Shown here in pieces: positions 26,066 to 35,917 of a stretch of 60,871 bases of DNA (position 1 is its first letter; each line of letters begins with the position of its first letter). The stretch covers positions 1 to 60,871 of the forward strand of contig JAQFVP010000003.1 in NCBI GenBank assembly GCA_027942475.1, in the 5' to 3' direction. Source of the DNA: Simkania sp. GTDB taxonomy: Bacteria > Chlamydiota > Chlamydiia > Chlamydiales > Simkaniaceae. Below the pieces are notes generated by a model that was given only the letters and a program-made list of their open reading frames with translations, was not told the origin of the DNA and did no database searches. The translations under genes were made by a program, and so were the position numbers.

Positions 26066-27556
26066 ATGTTTATCATCTACCTTCTTGAAAACAAGGTCTT
26101 TTGCTTGCTTGTCATCACGTTGCAACCCCCTTTTTTAACGGCGCAAAAGTTGATTCAAAAAGCCAACAAAAAGGGGCAGCTTATAGAGATACGCCTCGAT
26201 CTCTTGCCCTCTCTAGATGATGCTCTGCGCATCAAGGCGCTCTGCTCTCTTCCCGTTATTTTTACTTTGAGAAAAGTATCTCAAGGGGGCCGCTTTAAGG
26301 GAAGTGCGCGGGAATGGGAAGAGACAATATTTGATCTTCTGTCATACAAACCCGACTACGTCGATCTCGAATATGATTCTCGCCCGCTATTTTTCGACAA
26401 AGTGCGGCAAAGCTTTCCAAATACTAAAATTATTTGTTCGTATCATAACTTTGAAAAAACGCCGGAAAATCTGGAAGGTATTCTCACAGGGATGAAGAAA
26501 AGGGCGGCAGCAATCTACAAGATGGTGACATTTGCACGCTCTTCTCTAGATAGTTTGCGCATGCTGATATTAGTGCAAAAACAGAGCTGTTTATCTGGTA
26601 TGTGTATGGGGGCAAACGGTGGGATTACTCGGATCTTAGGGCCCGTTGTTGGGAGCGCGTTAACCTATGCCACGGTGGACAAGCCGATGGTCCCTGGGCA
26701 GCTGCCCGCCGATGTGTTAGAAAAGACATACCATTTTTCCTCTCTCGGTAAGCAAACAGCCATCTACGCCCTCATCGGTGACCCGGTTACTGAAAGCCGA
26801 GGGCACCTACTGCACAACTCCGTCTACCGAGCATTTGGGCTCAATGCAGTCTACGTGAAGTTTGCCATTACCCCAAAAGAGGTTCCAAAGTTGTTTCCAT
26901 TGATTCGATCACTCCCTTTTCGGGGTTTTAGCGTCACTATGCCACTCAAGCAAGTGGTGCGACGCTATCTTCGCTGTTTGGACTTTTCTGCCAAGTCGAT
27001 AGGCGCTGTGAACACTCTTGCAGAGAAACGGGGCCATTGGCAAGGGTTTAATACAGACGGGGTAGGAGGATTGGATGCTATCGAAGCGGAAGGCACTAAA
27101 GTCAAAGGAAAAAAGATTGTAATCTTAGGGGCGGGAGGAACCGCTCGCGCCCTTGCATTCGAATCTATTTTGAGAGGGGGGGAAGTGTGGATTGTTCATC
27201 GAAGTGAAGAAAAAGCGCGGCAGGTGTCCAAGCAGTTCGGGTGTAAAACCGCTCGTTTAGACAAATGGCAGCAGCTTCCCCTTGATATTCTCATCAATGC
27301 AACACCAATCGGGATGAAATCATGTTGCCGCGTCAAAATTCCCATTCCGAACCAGTTGATCACAAAAAAGGGCACCGTATTTGATGCCGTTGCTAGAGTT
27401 GAGCAAACCGATTTGCTGCGCCGGGCCAAAATAAAGGGGTGCAAAACCATCTCCGGCTTTGAAATGTTTTTTAGACAGGCAAATCGACAAATCGCCATTT
27501 GGTTTGATAGATCGGTCGATTTGACTATTTTATACCGAAAAATCGTTTTACATTAA
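26066..27556 (+). CDS. aroDE: Bifunctional 3-dehydroquinate dehydratase/shikimate dehydrogenase
   Basis: The 496 residues contain a type I dehydroquinase (about 1-230) and a shikimate dehydrogenase (about 232-490). The dehydroquinase shows the catalytic His in CSYHNFEKTP and the Schiff-base Lys in AAAIYKMVTFA. The dehydrogenase shows VTMPLK (catalytic Lys), GAVNTL, GFNTDGVG and the NADP-binding GAGGTARA, followed by NATPIGM. The substrate site SKSP of the usual dehydrogenase is changed to ESRGH. The fusion makes shikimate from dehydroquinate and is known from Chlamydia. The first about 12 residues may be extra if a later start is used. Confidence 0.95.
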   Translation: MFIIYLLENKVFCLLVITLQPPFLTAQKLIQKANKKGQLIEIRLDLLPSLDDALRIKALCSLPVIFTLRKVSQGGRFKGSAREWEETIFDLLSYKPDYVDLEYDSRPLFFDKVRQSFPNTKIICSYHNFEKTPENLEGILTGMKKRAAAIYKMVTFARSSLDSLRMLILVQKQSCLSGMCMGANGGITRILGPVVGSALTYATVDKPMVPGQLPADVLEKTYHFSSLGKQTAIYALIGDPVTESRGHLLHNSVYRAFGLNAVYVKFAITPKEVPKLFPLIRSLPFRGFSVTMPLKQVVRRYLRCLDFSAKSIGAVNTLAEKRGHWQGFNTDGVGGLDAIEAEGTKVKGKKIVILGAGGTARALAFESILRGGEVWIVHRSEEKARQVSKQFGCKTARLDKWQQLPLDILINATPIGMKSCCRVKIPIPNQLITKKGTVFDAVARVEQTDLLRRAKIKGCKTISGFEMFFRQANRQIAIWFDRSVDLTILYRKIVLH

Positions 27557-28897
27557 CCATTGTAAAACTTCCCGCAAAAGGGCAAACCGAAAGCAATACC
27601 CTGAATCGAGTAGCTTCTTTGGCTGAGCACAAGCACTTGCCAAAAAGAGCTCCCTCCCTTTTTGCCCGAAAAGCAGTTGAACGACACATGAGGGGATGGG
27701 GGCTCTGGGAAAGCATCCGATTGCTTTCTCGATTTCTCGAGCAAATTGTTTATTTCTCACGGGGTATGGACTGGTAAAGTTTACCGGGCCAAAGAGGCTA
27801 GGTGTCATTAAAACGTGGTACAAAGCCCCAACGACGTCTTCGATCGCAATCCAGCTGACATATTGTCTCCCCGATCCAATCCTCCCCCCCACACCCATTT
27901 TAAAGGGGATCAGCATCTTTTTAAGCGCCCCCCCTTTTGGGCTGAGCACCATGCCAAAGCGGGCACAGACAACGCGCACTCTCCCTTGCTCTGCAAGTTG
28001 GTGAGTTGCGCCTTCCCAAAGCTCACACACCTTTGTCAAAAAAAGCGGTTTCTTTCGGGCGCTCCTCTCTGTCAGGACCTCATCTCCACAGTCTCCGTAC
28101 ACACCCACTCCGGAAGCGCTAATCAGAGTCTGCGGTGGAGATTTTAATTTGCCAAGCGCTTGAACAAGCTGGAAAGTGCTTTTTTGACGGCTCTCTAAGA
28201 TCAGTTTTTTCTTTCTATGAGTCCACCACCCCTTGGATATATTTTCCCCGGCGAGATGGATCACTGCATCAAACTCTTTTACCCCTCTTAGCAAAAAATT
28301 CCAGCCAATTCTCTTTCCATCTATCCCTTGAAAAGAGCGAGTTAAGCTCCAGACATCATGTCCAACAGATTCGAGAAAAAGGCGCAGGGCATTACCCACA
28401 AATCCAGTTGCACCGCTGATTAGTATTTTAAGGGGCTTTTCAAAAGGGTATGTTTTTGCGAGATCACAATCAATTTGCAATATCTCGTACTTGTACTCTA
28501 AAATATGGGCCAACTGTTTTTCGATGCATCGATAGAGAAGAGTGCCGAAAATAAAGGAGAATCGGATGCTGAAACAGAATCGGTCGATAATTTCGCATGT
28601 CTGATCATACGCTCTTTTTTTAAGGCATATTTCATCAATCAAAGGCCCGCGTATGAAAAGGAAGTAGAGCCCTTTTCTAAAAACCGAGCCAATTTGCTTT
28701 AAAAAGTTCTTTTTTGAAATGAACCCGACCAATCTTTGCTCGGTTGAGTCCCTTTGACTTTTTACGCAAGCTGGGCGAAAAGGTCGGTGAAGAGGGGCAA
28801 GCCGGGTTTCTAAGTGGGGGCTCAAATACCATCGCAAAACTGTTTCTAAGGAAAAATTGGTTAGAGAGCGAAAACCGGACGTGAAGGGCACACTCAC
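27548..28897 (-). CDS. TIGR01777-family NAD-dependent epimerase with SRPBCC domain
   Basis: The 449-residue protein has an N-terminal ligand-binding domain (about 1-150, LETVLRWYLSPHLETRLAP) and a Rossmann epimerase domain beginning KILISGATGFVGNAL, with HLAGENIS, ISASGVGVYG (replacing the usual S-Y-K triad arrangement of the family) and VCARFGMVLSPKGGALKKM. Such proteins are often mislabelled as SulA homologs; the substrate is unknown. Start is GTG 28897 or the GTG two codons later, both behind AAGAGG. It is convergent with aroDE, overlapping by nine bases. Confidence 0.9.
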   Translation of the reverse strand: MSVPFTSGFRSLTNFSLETVLRWYLSPHLETRLAPLHRPFRPACVKSQRDSTEQRLVGFISKKNFLKQIGSVFRKGLYFLFIRGPLIDEICLKKRAYDQTCEIIDRFCFSIRFSFIFGTLLYRCIEKQLAHILEYKYEILQIDCDLAKTYPFEKPLKILISGATGFVGNALRLFLESVGHDVWSLTRSFQGIDGKRIGWNFLLRGVKEFDAVIHLAGENISKGWWTHRKKKLILESRQKSTFQLVQALGKLKSPPQTLISASGVGVYGDCGDEVLTERSARKKPLFLTKVCELWEGATHQLAEQGRVRVVCARFGMVLSPKGGALKKMLIPFKMGVGGRIGSGRQYVSWIAIEDVVGALYHVLMTPSLFGPVNFTSPYPVRNKQFAREIEKAIGCFPRAPIPSCVVQLLFGQKGRELFLASACAQPKKLLDSGYCFRFALLREVLQWLM

Positions 28898-28992
28898 CTC
28901 TTGAAAAACACACGACTTTTACACACAGACAAAAGGCGGGTCAGATAAGGATGTGGCTAAGTTACACCACAAAAAAGGTGAAACGATTAAGC

Positions 28993-29226
28993 TCAGTCCG
29001 ATTTCCTGCCGGAACCACCCGCGCAGCAAAGTGCTTTGCACTTTCCAAGAAAACTTAAGCCCCATAGACCCGCAAGGCCAACGAGAGAATAGATGATGCG
29101 GCTCAAGGCACTGGAGTTTCCACCAAAAATCGCAGCAACTAAATCAAACTGAAAAAAACCCCAGAGTCCCCAATTGAGTGCTCCTACCAAAATGAGAATA
29201 AGTGCTATAATGTTTGTTGCTTTCAT
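28993..29226 (-). CDS. DUF378 family small membrane protein
   Basis: The 77-residue protein has two membrane spans with the family pattern LILVGALNWGLWGFF and SRIIYSLVGLAGLWGL. The C-terminus is Cys/Gly-rich (KCKALCCAGG), which is unusual and could bind metal. A GAGGT ribosome-binding site precedes the ATG. Function unknown. Confidence 0.88.
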   Translation of the reverse strand: MKATNIIALILILVGALNWGLWGFFQFDLVAAIFGGNSSALSRIIYSLVGLAGLWGLSFLGKCKALCCAGGSGRKSD

Positions 29227-29431
29227 GCAAGTTACCTCTTTTTAACTCATATTCCCCTCTTATAAATATTTTTTCTTGATTTGTCATCTTTTTTTTTGAA
29301 TTGATCAGTTGCGTGCGGCGCCTCGCATGGCCCACTGACCTATTACAAAAGGGATATAAGCAAAAAACATACAAAACTAACACCAAGTAGGCGGTGCTTT
29401 ACCGAAACTGATATGATCCATTTTTTTCGAT

Positions 29432-29459
29432 TTGACTTTTGACTCGATTTTAGTGTAAA
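29432..29459 (+). promoter_or_regulatory. Putative gatCAB promoter
   Basis: TTGACT (29432-29437) and TGTAAA (29454-29459) are separated by 16 bases and lie about 40 bases upstream of gatC. Sequence match only. Confidence 0.35.
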
Positions 29460-29499
29460 GTGTTTCTGTTCGCGTGACCGAGAATTGGTGTGAGTGCTT

Positions 29500-29796
29500 A
29501 TGAAAAAAATAAACAAAGAAATCCTCGAAGATCTCGCTCATCTTTGTTGTATCCGCTGCTCACAAGAGACCAAAGAAAAGCTCTTTCGGGATCTGGCGTC
29601 TATTCTCGGTTATATCGAATTGCTGAGTGAATTGGATACGGAGGGAGAACCCCCTTGTGACCACGTTTTAGAAGCGATTCAAAACGTGATGCGAGTAGAT
29701 CGAGAGGGAACCACTCTTAAGCGGGAGGTATTTTTGGAAAATAGCCCCTCACATGTGGGAGGTATGGTTCGAGTCCCCCCCGTAATTAAGTTCTAA
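29500..29796 (+). CDS. gatC: Aspartyl/glutamyl-tRNA amidotransferase subunit C
   Basis: The 98-residue subunit has the GatC plan: EILEDLAHLCCIRCSQE, a central helix (DLASILGYIELLSELDTEG), and the C-terminal belt ending VGGMVRVPPVIKF, the usual PxVxx end. GatC stabilises the GatA-GatB complex that converts Glu-tRNA(Gln) and Asp-tRNA(Asn) into the amidated forms. ATG 29500 is preferred to GTG 29494. First gene of gatCAB. Confidence 0.95.
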   Translation: MKKINKEILEDLAHLCCIRCSQETKEKLFRDLASILGYIELLSELDTEGEPPCDHVLEAIQNVMRVDREGTTLKREVFLENSPSHVGGMVRVPPVIKF

Positions 29797-29823
29797 AACA
29801 CACCTTAAGCCGAGTTTGTGATC

Positions 29824-31293
29824 ATGTATCAAAAAACCGCATCTGCTCTGAGAGATGACTTCATTACTGGAAAATCTACTGCCTCCCAAATTGCCTCCTA
29901 TTTTTTACAGAGAATTCAGGCATTTGACCGAGATTTGGATGCCTTTTTGAATGTGGTTGCAGATCGAGTGATGGAAAAAGCAGAAGAACTAGACGTTCGA
30001 AGAGCAGAGGGCAAACCCATGGGCAAGCTCGCAGGAATTCCGATCGCCATCAAAGACAACATCCACATAGAAGGGGAAATAACCACGTGTGGCTCCCGAT
30101 TTTTATCCAACTACAGAGCTCCATTTGACGCCACTGTGGTCAAGCTGATTGAAGCAGAAGATGGGCTGATCATAGGAAAAACTAATTTAGATGAATTTGC
30201 AATGGGGTCCTCTACAGAGAATTCTGCATTTCAAGTGACGAAAAATCCTTGGGATCTCAACCGTTCCCCCGGCGGTTCTTCGGGTGGTTCAGCATCTGCT
30301 GTAGGAGGCCGTTTGACCCCCTTGGCCTTGGGAAGTGACACAGGCGGCTCTATTCGTCAACCTGCCGCTTTTACGGGTACAGTCGGGTTCAAACCCACCT
30401 ACGGGCGAGCGTCCCGTTTCGGTCTCGTAGCCTTTGGATCTTCACTTGACCAAATTGGACCTTTTGCCAACTCTGTCCAAGATATCGCCATGGTCATGGA
30501 AGTGATCGGCGCCCATTGCAATCAGGATGCCACGAGTCTGAATATCCCCTCGGAAAATTACTCAGACCATCTTGCGACCTCCTTGCAGGGGAAAAGGCTC
30601 GGGGTGCCTTGGAAATCTCTTGAAAAGTTTCTCAAAGAACCCGGACACGATCTATTTCTTCAAGGAATCAAGGTGTTTGAAGAGCTAGGTGTCAATATCG
30701 TGGATGTAGATTTAAGTTATATTGATTATTCCATTCCCATCTATTACATTTTATCAACTGCGGAAGCTTCCACCAATTTGGCCCGATTTGATGGGGTTCG
30801 TTACGGAAAACGTTCTGAAAATGCCCATTCTATCGATGAAGTATACGATCTTTCTAGAAAAGAGGGATTTGGAGATGAGGTCAAACGGCGCATTATGCTC
30901 GGCACTTTTGTCCTCTCTTCCGGTTACCAAGATGCCTACTACAGAAAAGCACAAAAAGTGCGCACAATGCTCATCAAACAATTTCATAGCGCCTTTGTAA
31001 AGTGTGATATTGTGGCCATTCCGACCACTTTAGGCGCGGCATTCCCAATCAATAGTATTCCCGATCCCCTCCAAATGTATTTCCAAGACCTTTACACAGT
31101 CTCTGCAAATCTAGCTGGCCTGCCGGCCATTAGTTTGCCAATTTGTCTCGATGCAGACAATTTGCCGCGCAGCATTCAACTTCTCGGACCCCAGCTCTCG
31201 GATGGACGGGTTCTCCATTTTGCCCATCAATTTGAAAAGATGCGCAGCTCGCGACAGCTTATCCCCCCTTTATGTGATCGGGAGGTGAATTAA
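29824..31293 (+). CDS. gatA: Aspartyl/glutamyl-tRNA amidotransferase subunit A
   Basis: The 489-residue amidase has the complete Ser-cisSer-Lys signature: Lys in IPIAIKDNIHIEG, then GGSSGGSASAVGG and GSDTGGSIRQPAAF with the nucleophilic Ser. It releases ammonia from glutamine for the amidation step. A GTG at 29818 is an alternative start two codons upstream. The stop codon overlaps the gatB start. Confidence 0.97.
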   Translation: MYQKTASALRDDFITGKSTASQIASYFLQRIQAFDRDLDAFLNVVADRVMEKAEELDVRRAEGKPMGKLAGIPIAIKDNIHIEGEITTCGSRFLSNYRAPFDATVVKLIEAEDGLIIGKTNLDEFAMGSSTENSAFQVTKNPWDLNRSPGGSSGGSASAVGGRLTPLALGSDTGGSIRQPAAFTGTVGFKPTYGRASRFGLVAFGSSLDQIGPFANSVQDIAMVMEVIGAHCNQDATSLNIPSENYSDHLATSLQGKRLGVPWKSLEKFLKEPGHDLFLQGIKVFEELGVNIVDVDLSYIDYSIPIYYILSTAEASTNLARFDGVRYGKRSENAHSIDEVYDLSRKEGFGDEVKRRIMLGTFVLSSGYQDAYYRKAQKVRTMLIKQFHSAFVKCDIVAIPTTLGAAFPINSIPDPLQMYFQDLYTVSANLAGLPAISLPICLDADNLPRSIQLLGPQLSDGRVLHFAHQFEKMRSSRQLIPPLCDREVN

Positions 31294-32756
31294 TGCATCA
31301 CAGTTATGCGAAGTGGCAGCCTGTAATTGGCCTCGAAATTCATATTCAGCTCAAAACCCGTACCAAACTCTTTTCTCAGTCCCTCAACCGTTTTGGTGAC
31401 GAGCCAAATACCAATATCGACGTGGTCAACACGGGCCAACCCGGTTCTCTTCCTGTTTTAAATAGAGAAGCGGTAGAAAAGGCAGTGCTCTTCGGGTCTG
31501 CCATCAAAGCGAAAATTTCTCCATTTAGTCGGTTCGAACGCAAGTCTTATTTTTATCCAGATAGCCCTCGTAATTACCAAATTACCCAATTTGACAACCC
31601 CATCATTGTCGGGGGGGTCATCATTGCTGATGTCGCGGGTGAAACCAAAGAATTTAGTGTGCATCACGCCCACTTGGAAGATGATGCCGGAATGCTCAAG
31701 CATTTTTCAGATTTTGCCGGAGTAGATTACAATCGGGCTGGTGTACCTCTATTAGAAGTTGTTTCAAATCCCTGCATTTTCTCTGCTAAAGATGCTACAG
31801 CATACGCCATGGCCATGAGAGCAATTGCGCAGTATTTGGGCGTTTCTGATTGCAATATGGAAGAGGGTTCGTTTAGGATCGACACCAACGTTTCAGTGCG
31901 CCCGATTGGGGACTCAGTCCTAAGAAATAAAGTGGAAGTGAAGAACATGAATTCTTTCGCAAACATGGAAATGGCCATCGAGTCTGAGATCGCTCGTCAG
32001 GTGCACGCCTATCAAACCCGCCCACACGAAGACCCCAAAAAGGTCGTTACGAGTCAAACTATGAGGCTCGATTTGGAAAGAAAAAAGACGGTCCCCATGC
32101 GTTTTAAAGAAGCAGAGGCGGACTATCGTTATTTCCCCGAACCAGATTTACCCCCCCTCGTGTTATCACAAAAATTTATTGATGGAATCCGCAAAGAGAT
32201 GCCTGAGCTTCCACACGAGCGCTTCAATCGATATGTAAAAGAGCTCGAGTTAACAGAGTATAACGCCTCTATCTTGATCAACGATAAAGAGCTCTCCGAT
32301 TATTTTGAAGAGGCTCTGCGCCACTGCAACAATGCGTCCTCTCTTTGCAATTGGATCACTGTGGAATTTGTCGGACGCCTGAAAGAAAGTGGCACCCCTC
32401 TTTATCGATCAAAAATTTTGGCAAAACAGGTAGCCACCCTTGTAAATTGTATCGAAGAGAAAAAAATCACGGGCCGCATTGCTAAACAAGTGGCAGATAT
32501 CATGGTGCAAGTGCAGGGTAAAGACCCCGAAACCATCATTGAGGACAATTCCGATTTTCAGCCAATTCACGATACTTCTGCAATTGAACTCTTTGTCAAT
32601 CAGGCGCTTACTGAAAATATACAATCGCTAGAGGATTTCAAAGCAGGCAAAGACAAGGCATTCAACTACCTTGTGGGTCAAGTCATGAAGTTATCCAAGG
32701 GCAAGGCATCTCCAGAAATTGTCAAGGAGCTCCTCATGCAAAAAATTCAAACCTAG
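31293..32756 (+). CDS. gatB: Aspartyl/glutamyl-tRNA amidotransferase subunit B
   Basis: The 487-residue protein shows the GatB kinase-like domain (VIGLEIHIQLKTRTKLFS, then DSPRNYQITQFDNPI and EVKNMNSFANMEMAIE) and the C-terminal tail domain (NYLVGQVMKLSKGKASP) that binds tRNA. Its start overlaps the last base of gatA, so subunits are coupled. Length and motifs are complete. Confidence 0.97.
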   Translation: MHHSYAKWQPVIGLEIHIQLKTRTKLFSQSLNRFGDEPNTNIDVVNTGQPGSLPVLNREAVEKAVLFGSAIKAKISPFSRFERKSYFYPDSPRNYQITQFDNPIIVGGVIIADVAGETKEFSVHHAHLEDDAGMLKHFSDFAGVDYNRAGVPLLEVVSNPCIFSAKDATAYAMAMRAIAQYLGVSDCNMEEGSFRIDTNVSVRPIGDSVLRNKVEVKNMNSFANMEMAIESEIARQVHAYQTRPHEDPKKVVTSQTMRLDLERKKTVPMRFKEAEADYRYFPEPDLPPLVLSQKFIDGIRKEMPELPHERFNRYVKELELTEYNASILINDKELSDYFEEALRHCNNASSLCNWITVEFVGRLKESGTPLYRSKILAKQVATLVNCIEEKKITGRIAKQVADIMVQVQGKDPETIIEDNSDFQPIHDTSAIELFVNQALTENIQSLEDFKAGKDKAFNYLVGQVMKLSKGKASPEIVKELLMQKIQT

Positions 32757-32782
32757 GCTCGCGGGCTTTTTACGGCGGTAAC

Positions 32783-32808
32783 GCTCTTGCAAAAGTCTAA
32801 GCAAGAGC
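32783..32808 (+). terminator. Hairpin after gatCAB
   Basis: GCTCTTGC and GCAAGAGC form an eight-base-pair stem with a ten-base loop 27 bases after the gatB stop. No T run follows, so it is an incomplete intrinsic terminator, or part of the adjacent repeat element. Confidence 0.35.
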
Positions 32809-32844
32809 AAGATGCGCTGTCTAGCCCGAGGGTTATTTAAAAAA

Positions 32845-32925
32845 AATTTACAAGAAAAACCCTTACAGTCGAAGCGCGCCGTCATCCCACCCCTTAGGTG
32901 GGTGGGTTTTCCCTCTCGCCTCTTA
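32845..32925 (+). repeat. Interspersed hairpin repeat, copy 2 (IS200/IS605-end-like)
   Basis: TTTACAAGAAAAA, CAGTCGAAGCGCGCC and a CCCACCC...GGGTGGG hairpin (32886-32906) followed by TTTTCCC match copy 1 at 17510-17600. It closes the gatCAB unit and may double as its terminator. The region up to 33063 is otherwise very AT-rich and empty. Confidence 0.55.
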
Positions 32926-33063
32926 ATTTTATTAACTGAAAAATATTAAATATTAATAAAAAAATTTTTAATATTTGTTTTTTTATTTAATAAAAAGTAT
33001 AATTAAACTAAGAATAGTGCGTTTAAAAAAATAATATAAATCAATATTCTAGGGGGTAAGTAA

Positions 33064-33990
33064 GTGCCCAAAATTGAAAATCAAAAACTACACAATATCT
33101 CTTTTGCCTTCCACGAAGCTTTTTTGGAAAGATGTGGGAAAGACCTGGATAAAGCGACTGTTCCAGACAAAGAGCTCGCTAATATGGCCTTTCGGCTTGA
33201 TAAACTCCGCACCGCCATTCAATCGACTAGTGCAAAAGATTTTTTAGCCAAATGCTATGGAAAAGTGCGCACACTCACAACAAACAATCTTGTAGACCAC
33301 ACTTTTGACCAAACGCTTTTTCTCGTGCAAAACAAAAACAAAATGTCACGAGAAGAGCTCAAAAAAAAGGTAGGTGCAATCGAGAAGCAGATTGCAAAGC
33401 TCTTAAAAAGTCACGCGCTTTCCTTACCTAACCGCCACCTTATAAAAATGGCGACGTTCCAACTCAAGCAACTGCGAAACTCATCCTCCTCCCAAACAGT
33501 GAGTGCACGAAGCAAAGCGAGGAAAGAAGAGCACTTAGTCTCTGTAATAAAAAAAGAACTGTCTTGCTTGAGTCCATCCGATTTTACGTCTAACACCGAA
33601 AAAAAGAACATAGACTTCGCACTTCACCTCTACGAAGTAGCGCGCAATCTATACCACAACCATATCGACATTGGAATACGCGAGCTGCGCCATTTGGCTG
33701 TAACAAAAAGCAGCCCGTTTCGTGAATTTGCTGAGAAGCTCAAAGGGGAGGTGTCGAGCCTTTGTGCGGACAATGTGGCAAAAAAAATCATTCCACTTAA
33801 AACAGAGAGTAGCCATGCGACGGGCAAGAGAAAGCAAAATAGATGCTCCCCTGCTTTGATGCGCCTGCTTAAAAAAATTGTTAGCTATGCAGATGGATTT
33901 ACTCAAAAAGATCCCATCATCATATCAATCCCTTCTGACAGTGAAATTCACACGATCTTTCAAGAAGCAGAGCAGTTTTACGAAAAATAA
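33064..33990 (+). CDS. Hypothetical helical protein (308 aa)
   Basis: The protein is Lys/Leu-rich and helical, without signal peptide, membrane span or known domain. Start is GTG 33064, preceded by AGGGGG at 33051-33056. It stands alone after a strongly AT-rich 120-base stretch, the usual setting of lineage-specific host-interaction genes in this window. The 3' end overlaps the convergent folC by 13 bases. Function unknown. Confidence 0.65.
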   Translation: MPKIENQKLHNISFAFHEAFLERCGKDLDKATVPDKELANMAFRLDKLRTAIQSTSAKDFLAKCYGKVRTLTTNNLVDHTFDQTLFLVQNKNKMSREELKKKVGAIEKQIAKLLKSHALSLPNRHLIKMATFQLKQLRNSSSSQTVSARSKARKEEHLVSVIKKELSCLSPSDFTSNTEKKNIDFALHLYEVARNLYHNHIDIGIRELRHLAVTKSSPFREFAEKLKGEVSSLCADNVAKKIIPLKTESSHATGKRKQNRCSPALMRLLKKIVSYADGFTQKDPIIISIPSDSEIHTIFQEAEQFYEK

Positions 33991-35105
33991 CACATCACCT
34001 CTTCCATCATGTAAAAAGATCCCGCAACGACGATCCTCTTTGGGGACGGCTTTTCATCAAAATATTTAAGGGCATCCGGAGCTGTTGCAAATATTTTCCA
34101 ATGTTCATGCCCCTTTTTTTGGATTTCATCTCTTATATTCAGAGGGTGTCTCAACCGAGGGTGTTTTGAGGAGAATAGACCAATTTCATCAACATCATGC
34201 AACAGCTGAGCTATTTTACTGAGCTCTTTATCTTTGGCAAGGGTCAAGACGAGATACACAGATTCACCAAAACACTGTTTTTTAATATGATCAAAGAGGT
34301 ATTTAAAACCACTTGGGTTATGAGCCACATCCAAGAGAAAATGACCTCGCACATCCAGTCTAAAGGGGAGACATTTGGACAAGCCCTCTTTTTTTGCATG
34401 GATATCGAGAGGGAAAAGGGGGTGGATGATTTCGAGCGCCTGCGCGGCGATTTCTCGGTTTTCTGCTCCCGTGAGGTAGAGGGGAGCCTTGTTAGCAAAA
34501 GCTATTTTTCTCAGGATGGAAAGGTCGGATCGGGGCCCCAGTAAAACGGGGACGCGCCTTTTGATAATCCCACCTTTCTCAGCAGCAATAACAGGGCGGG
34601 TTTTACCTAAAAGGTTTTGATGATCATATTCCACATTTGTAATGATACTCAAGATGGGCAAAATAATATTTGTTGCATCAAGACGCCCCCCAATCCCTGT
34701 TTCAATGATGGCAATATCCACTTTTTGGGTTGCAAAGTAGTCGAAAGCGAGCAAAGTGGAAATCTCAAAAAAAAAGAGCGTGGGGAAAAGGGCAAACAAT
34801 TTTTCTAGACCGATCGCAGTAGAGCTTTTTGAAATCATCTCTTTGTTGATTTGCACTCTCTCTCGGTAGGAAAAGAGGTGGGGCGAAGAGTAAAGGCCCA
34901 CTCGATACCCCCCCAAACGGAGGGCTTCCGCGATCTTATATGCAACAGAACCTTTTCCGTTTGTTCCAGCAATGTGAATGGCTTGAAACTGCATGTGGGG
35001 ATTACCCAAAAGGGTTGCTGCCTTTTGAACTTTGCTCAGATCCCTTATTCTTCCCCCCTTTTTTAAAGAGAAAAGGTGTTTGAGTAAACTTTTATAAGTG
35101 CTCAT
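33978..35105 (-). CDS. folC: Folylpolyglutamate/dihydrofolate synthase
   Basis: The 375-residue Mur-ligase-like protein has the ATP-binding HIAGTNGKGSVAY, the folate-site SSPHLFSYRERVQIN, and ETGIGGRLDATNI, all diagnostic for FolC, plus DVAHNPSGF in the C-terminal domain. It adds glutamate to dihydropteroate or folates. It is somewhat shorter than the usual 420 residues; the shortening is in the region before the C-terminal domain. Coupled to the upstream PHP gene by ATGA overlap. Confidence 0.93.
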   Translation of the reverse strand: MSTYKSLLKHLFSLKKGGRIRDLSKVQKAATLLGNPHMQFQAIHIAGTNGKGSVAYKIAEALRLGGYRVGLYSSPHLFSYRERVQINKEMISKSSTAIGLEKLFALFPTLFFFEISTLLAFDYFATQKVDIAIIETGIGGRLDATNIILPILSIITNVEYDHQNLLGKTRPVIAAEKGGIIKRRVPVLLGPRSDLSILRKIAFANKAPLYLTGAENREIAAQALEIIHPLFPLDIHAKKEGLSKCLPFRLDVRGHFLLDVAHNPSGFKYLFDHIKKQCFGESVYLVLTLAKDKELSKIAQLLHDVDEIGLFSSKHPRLRHPLNIRDEIQKKGHEHWKIFATAPDALKYFDEKPSPKRIVVAGSFYMMEEVMCYFS

Positions 35106-35917
35106 TTTTCTTTGAAAATTTTTTTGACTATTTGCTCATCGACCCAAGAAGCTCCGAGTGTGACTAGTGGCTTGATCTCCCCGTGAAAATCGGACCCACC
35201 GCTGATGAGCCAGTTTTTTTGTTTGGCAATGTCGAGCCATTTTTTCTCCTTTTTCGGAGGGAAGAGGGAGTAGTAACACTCAATTCCATCAAAATTAATC
35301 TGTAAAAGCTTATCTAGAATTCCCTTTTTTCGAATCAGGTGAGGATGAGCAATAAATGCTTTGCCCCCCGCTTGATGGATAATATCAACAGTCTCTTGTA
35401 CGTTCAAACAATCCCCTTTTACAAAACAACACTTTGTATCGCCGATGTAGCGATCAAACGCGGCATGGATAGAGGGGACGTACCCTTTTTCTACCATCAA
35501 TTGTGCGATGTGTACACGTCCCGCACCTTTGCCCGTTTTTTTGCGTGCGAGCTCTTGTGGTGTCAAAGGGAGGGATCGATGCTCTAAACGCCTGAGAATC
35601 TCTTCATTTCTTTGCTTTCTATTTTCTCTTTGCCATACAAAAAAGCGCAAAAGCTGCTCTGTTTGACCTACTCCGTACCCGAGGATATGCAAAGGAGTAT
35701 GATCCAAACGGGTGGAGAGTTCCACTCCCGTAAAAAGATCAACCTTGAGCTCATGCGCCCACTGCAAGGTGTCATTTGTGTATGCATCAAGAGTATCGTG
35801 GTCTGTAATGGAAAGGCCCGAGAGGTGTTGTTTTTTTGCCAAATGCAAAATTTCTATGGGAGTAAGAGTGCCGTCAGAGCAAGTCGTATGGCAATGCAGA
35901 TCGGCTCGATAGTTCAT
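35102..35917 (-). CDS. PHP-domain phosphoesterase (RNase AM/YciV-like)
   Basis: The 271-residue protein has the PHP metal ligands: DLHCHTTCSDG, ITDHDTL, GVELS, AHPHL and GGSDFHG. With an insertion domain between about residues 100 and 160 it matches the family of 3',5'-nucleoside bisphosphate phosphatases, some of which trim RNA 5' ends. ATG directly follows the murB stop, and its own stop overlaps folC, so it sits in the nusB-murB-PHP-folC operon. Confidence 0.9.
   Translation of the reverse strand: MNYRADLHCHTTCSDGTLTPIEILHLAKKQHLSGLSITDHDTLDAYTNDTLQWAHELKVDLFTGVELSTRLDHTPLHILGYGVGQTEQLLRFFVWQRENRKQRNEEILRRLEHRSLPLTPQELARKKTGKGAGRVHIAQLMVEKGYVPSIHAAFDRYIGDTKCCFVKGDCLNVQETVDIIHQAGGKAFIAHPHLIRKKGILDKLLQINFDGIECYYSLFPPKKEKKWLDIAKQKNWLISGGSDFHGEIKPLVTLGASWVDEQIVKKIFKEK

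Noticed and set aside
29755-29785. tRNA-like GGTTCGAGTCCCCCC
   Set aside because: It is part of the gatC coding sequence (VRVPP), and no acceptor stem or anticodon arm can be formed around it.
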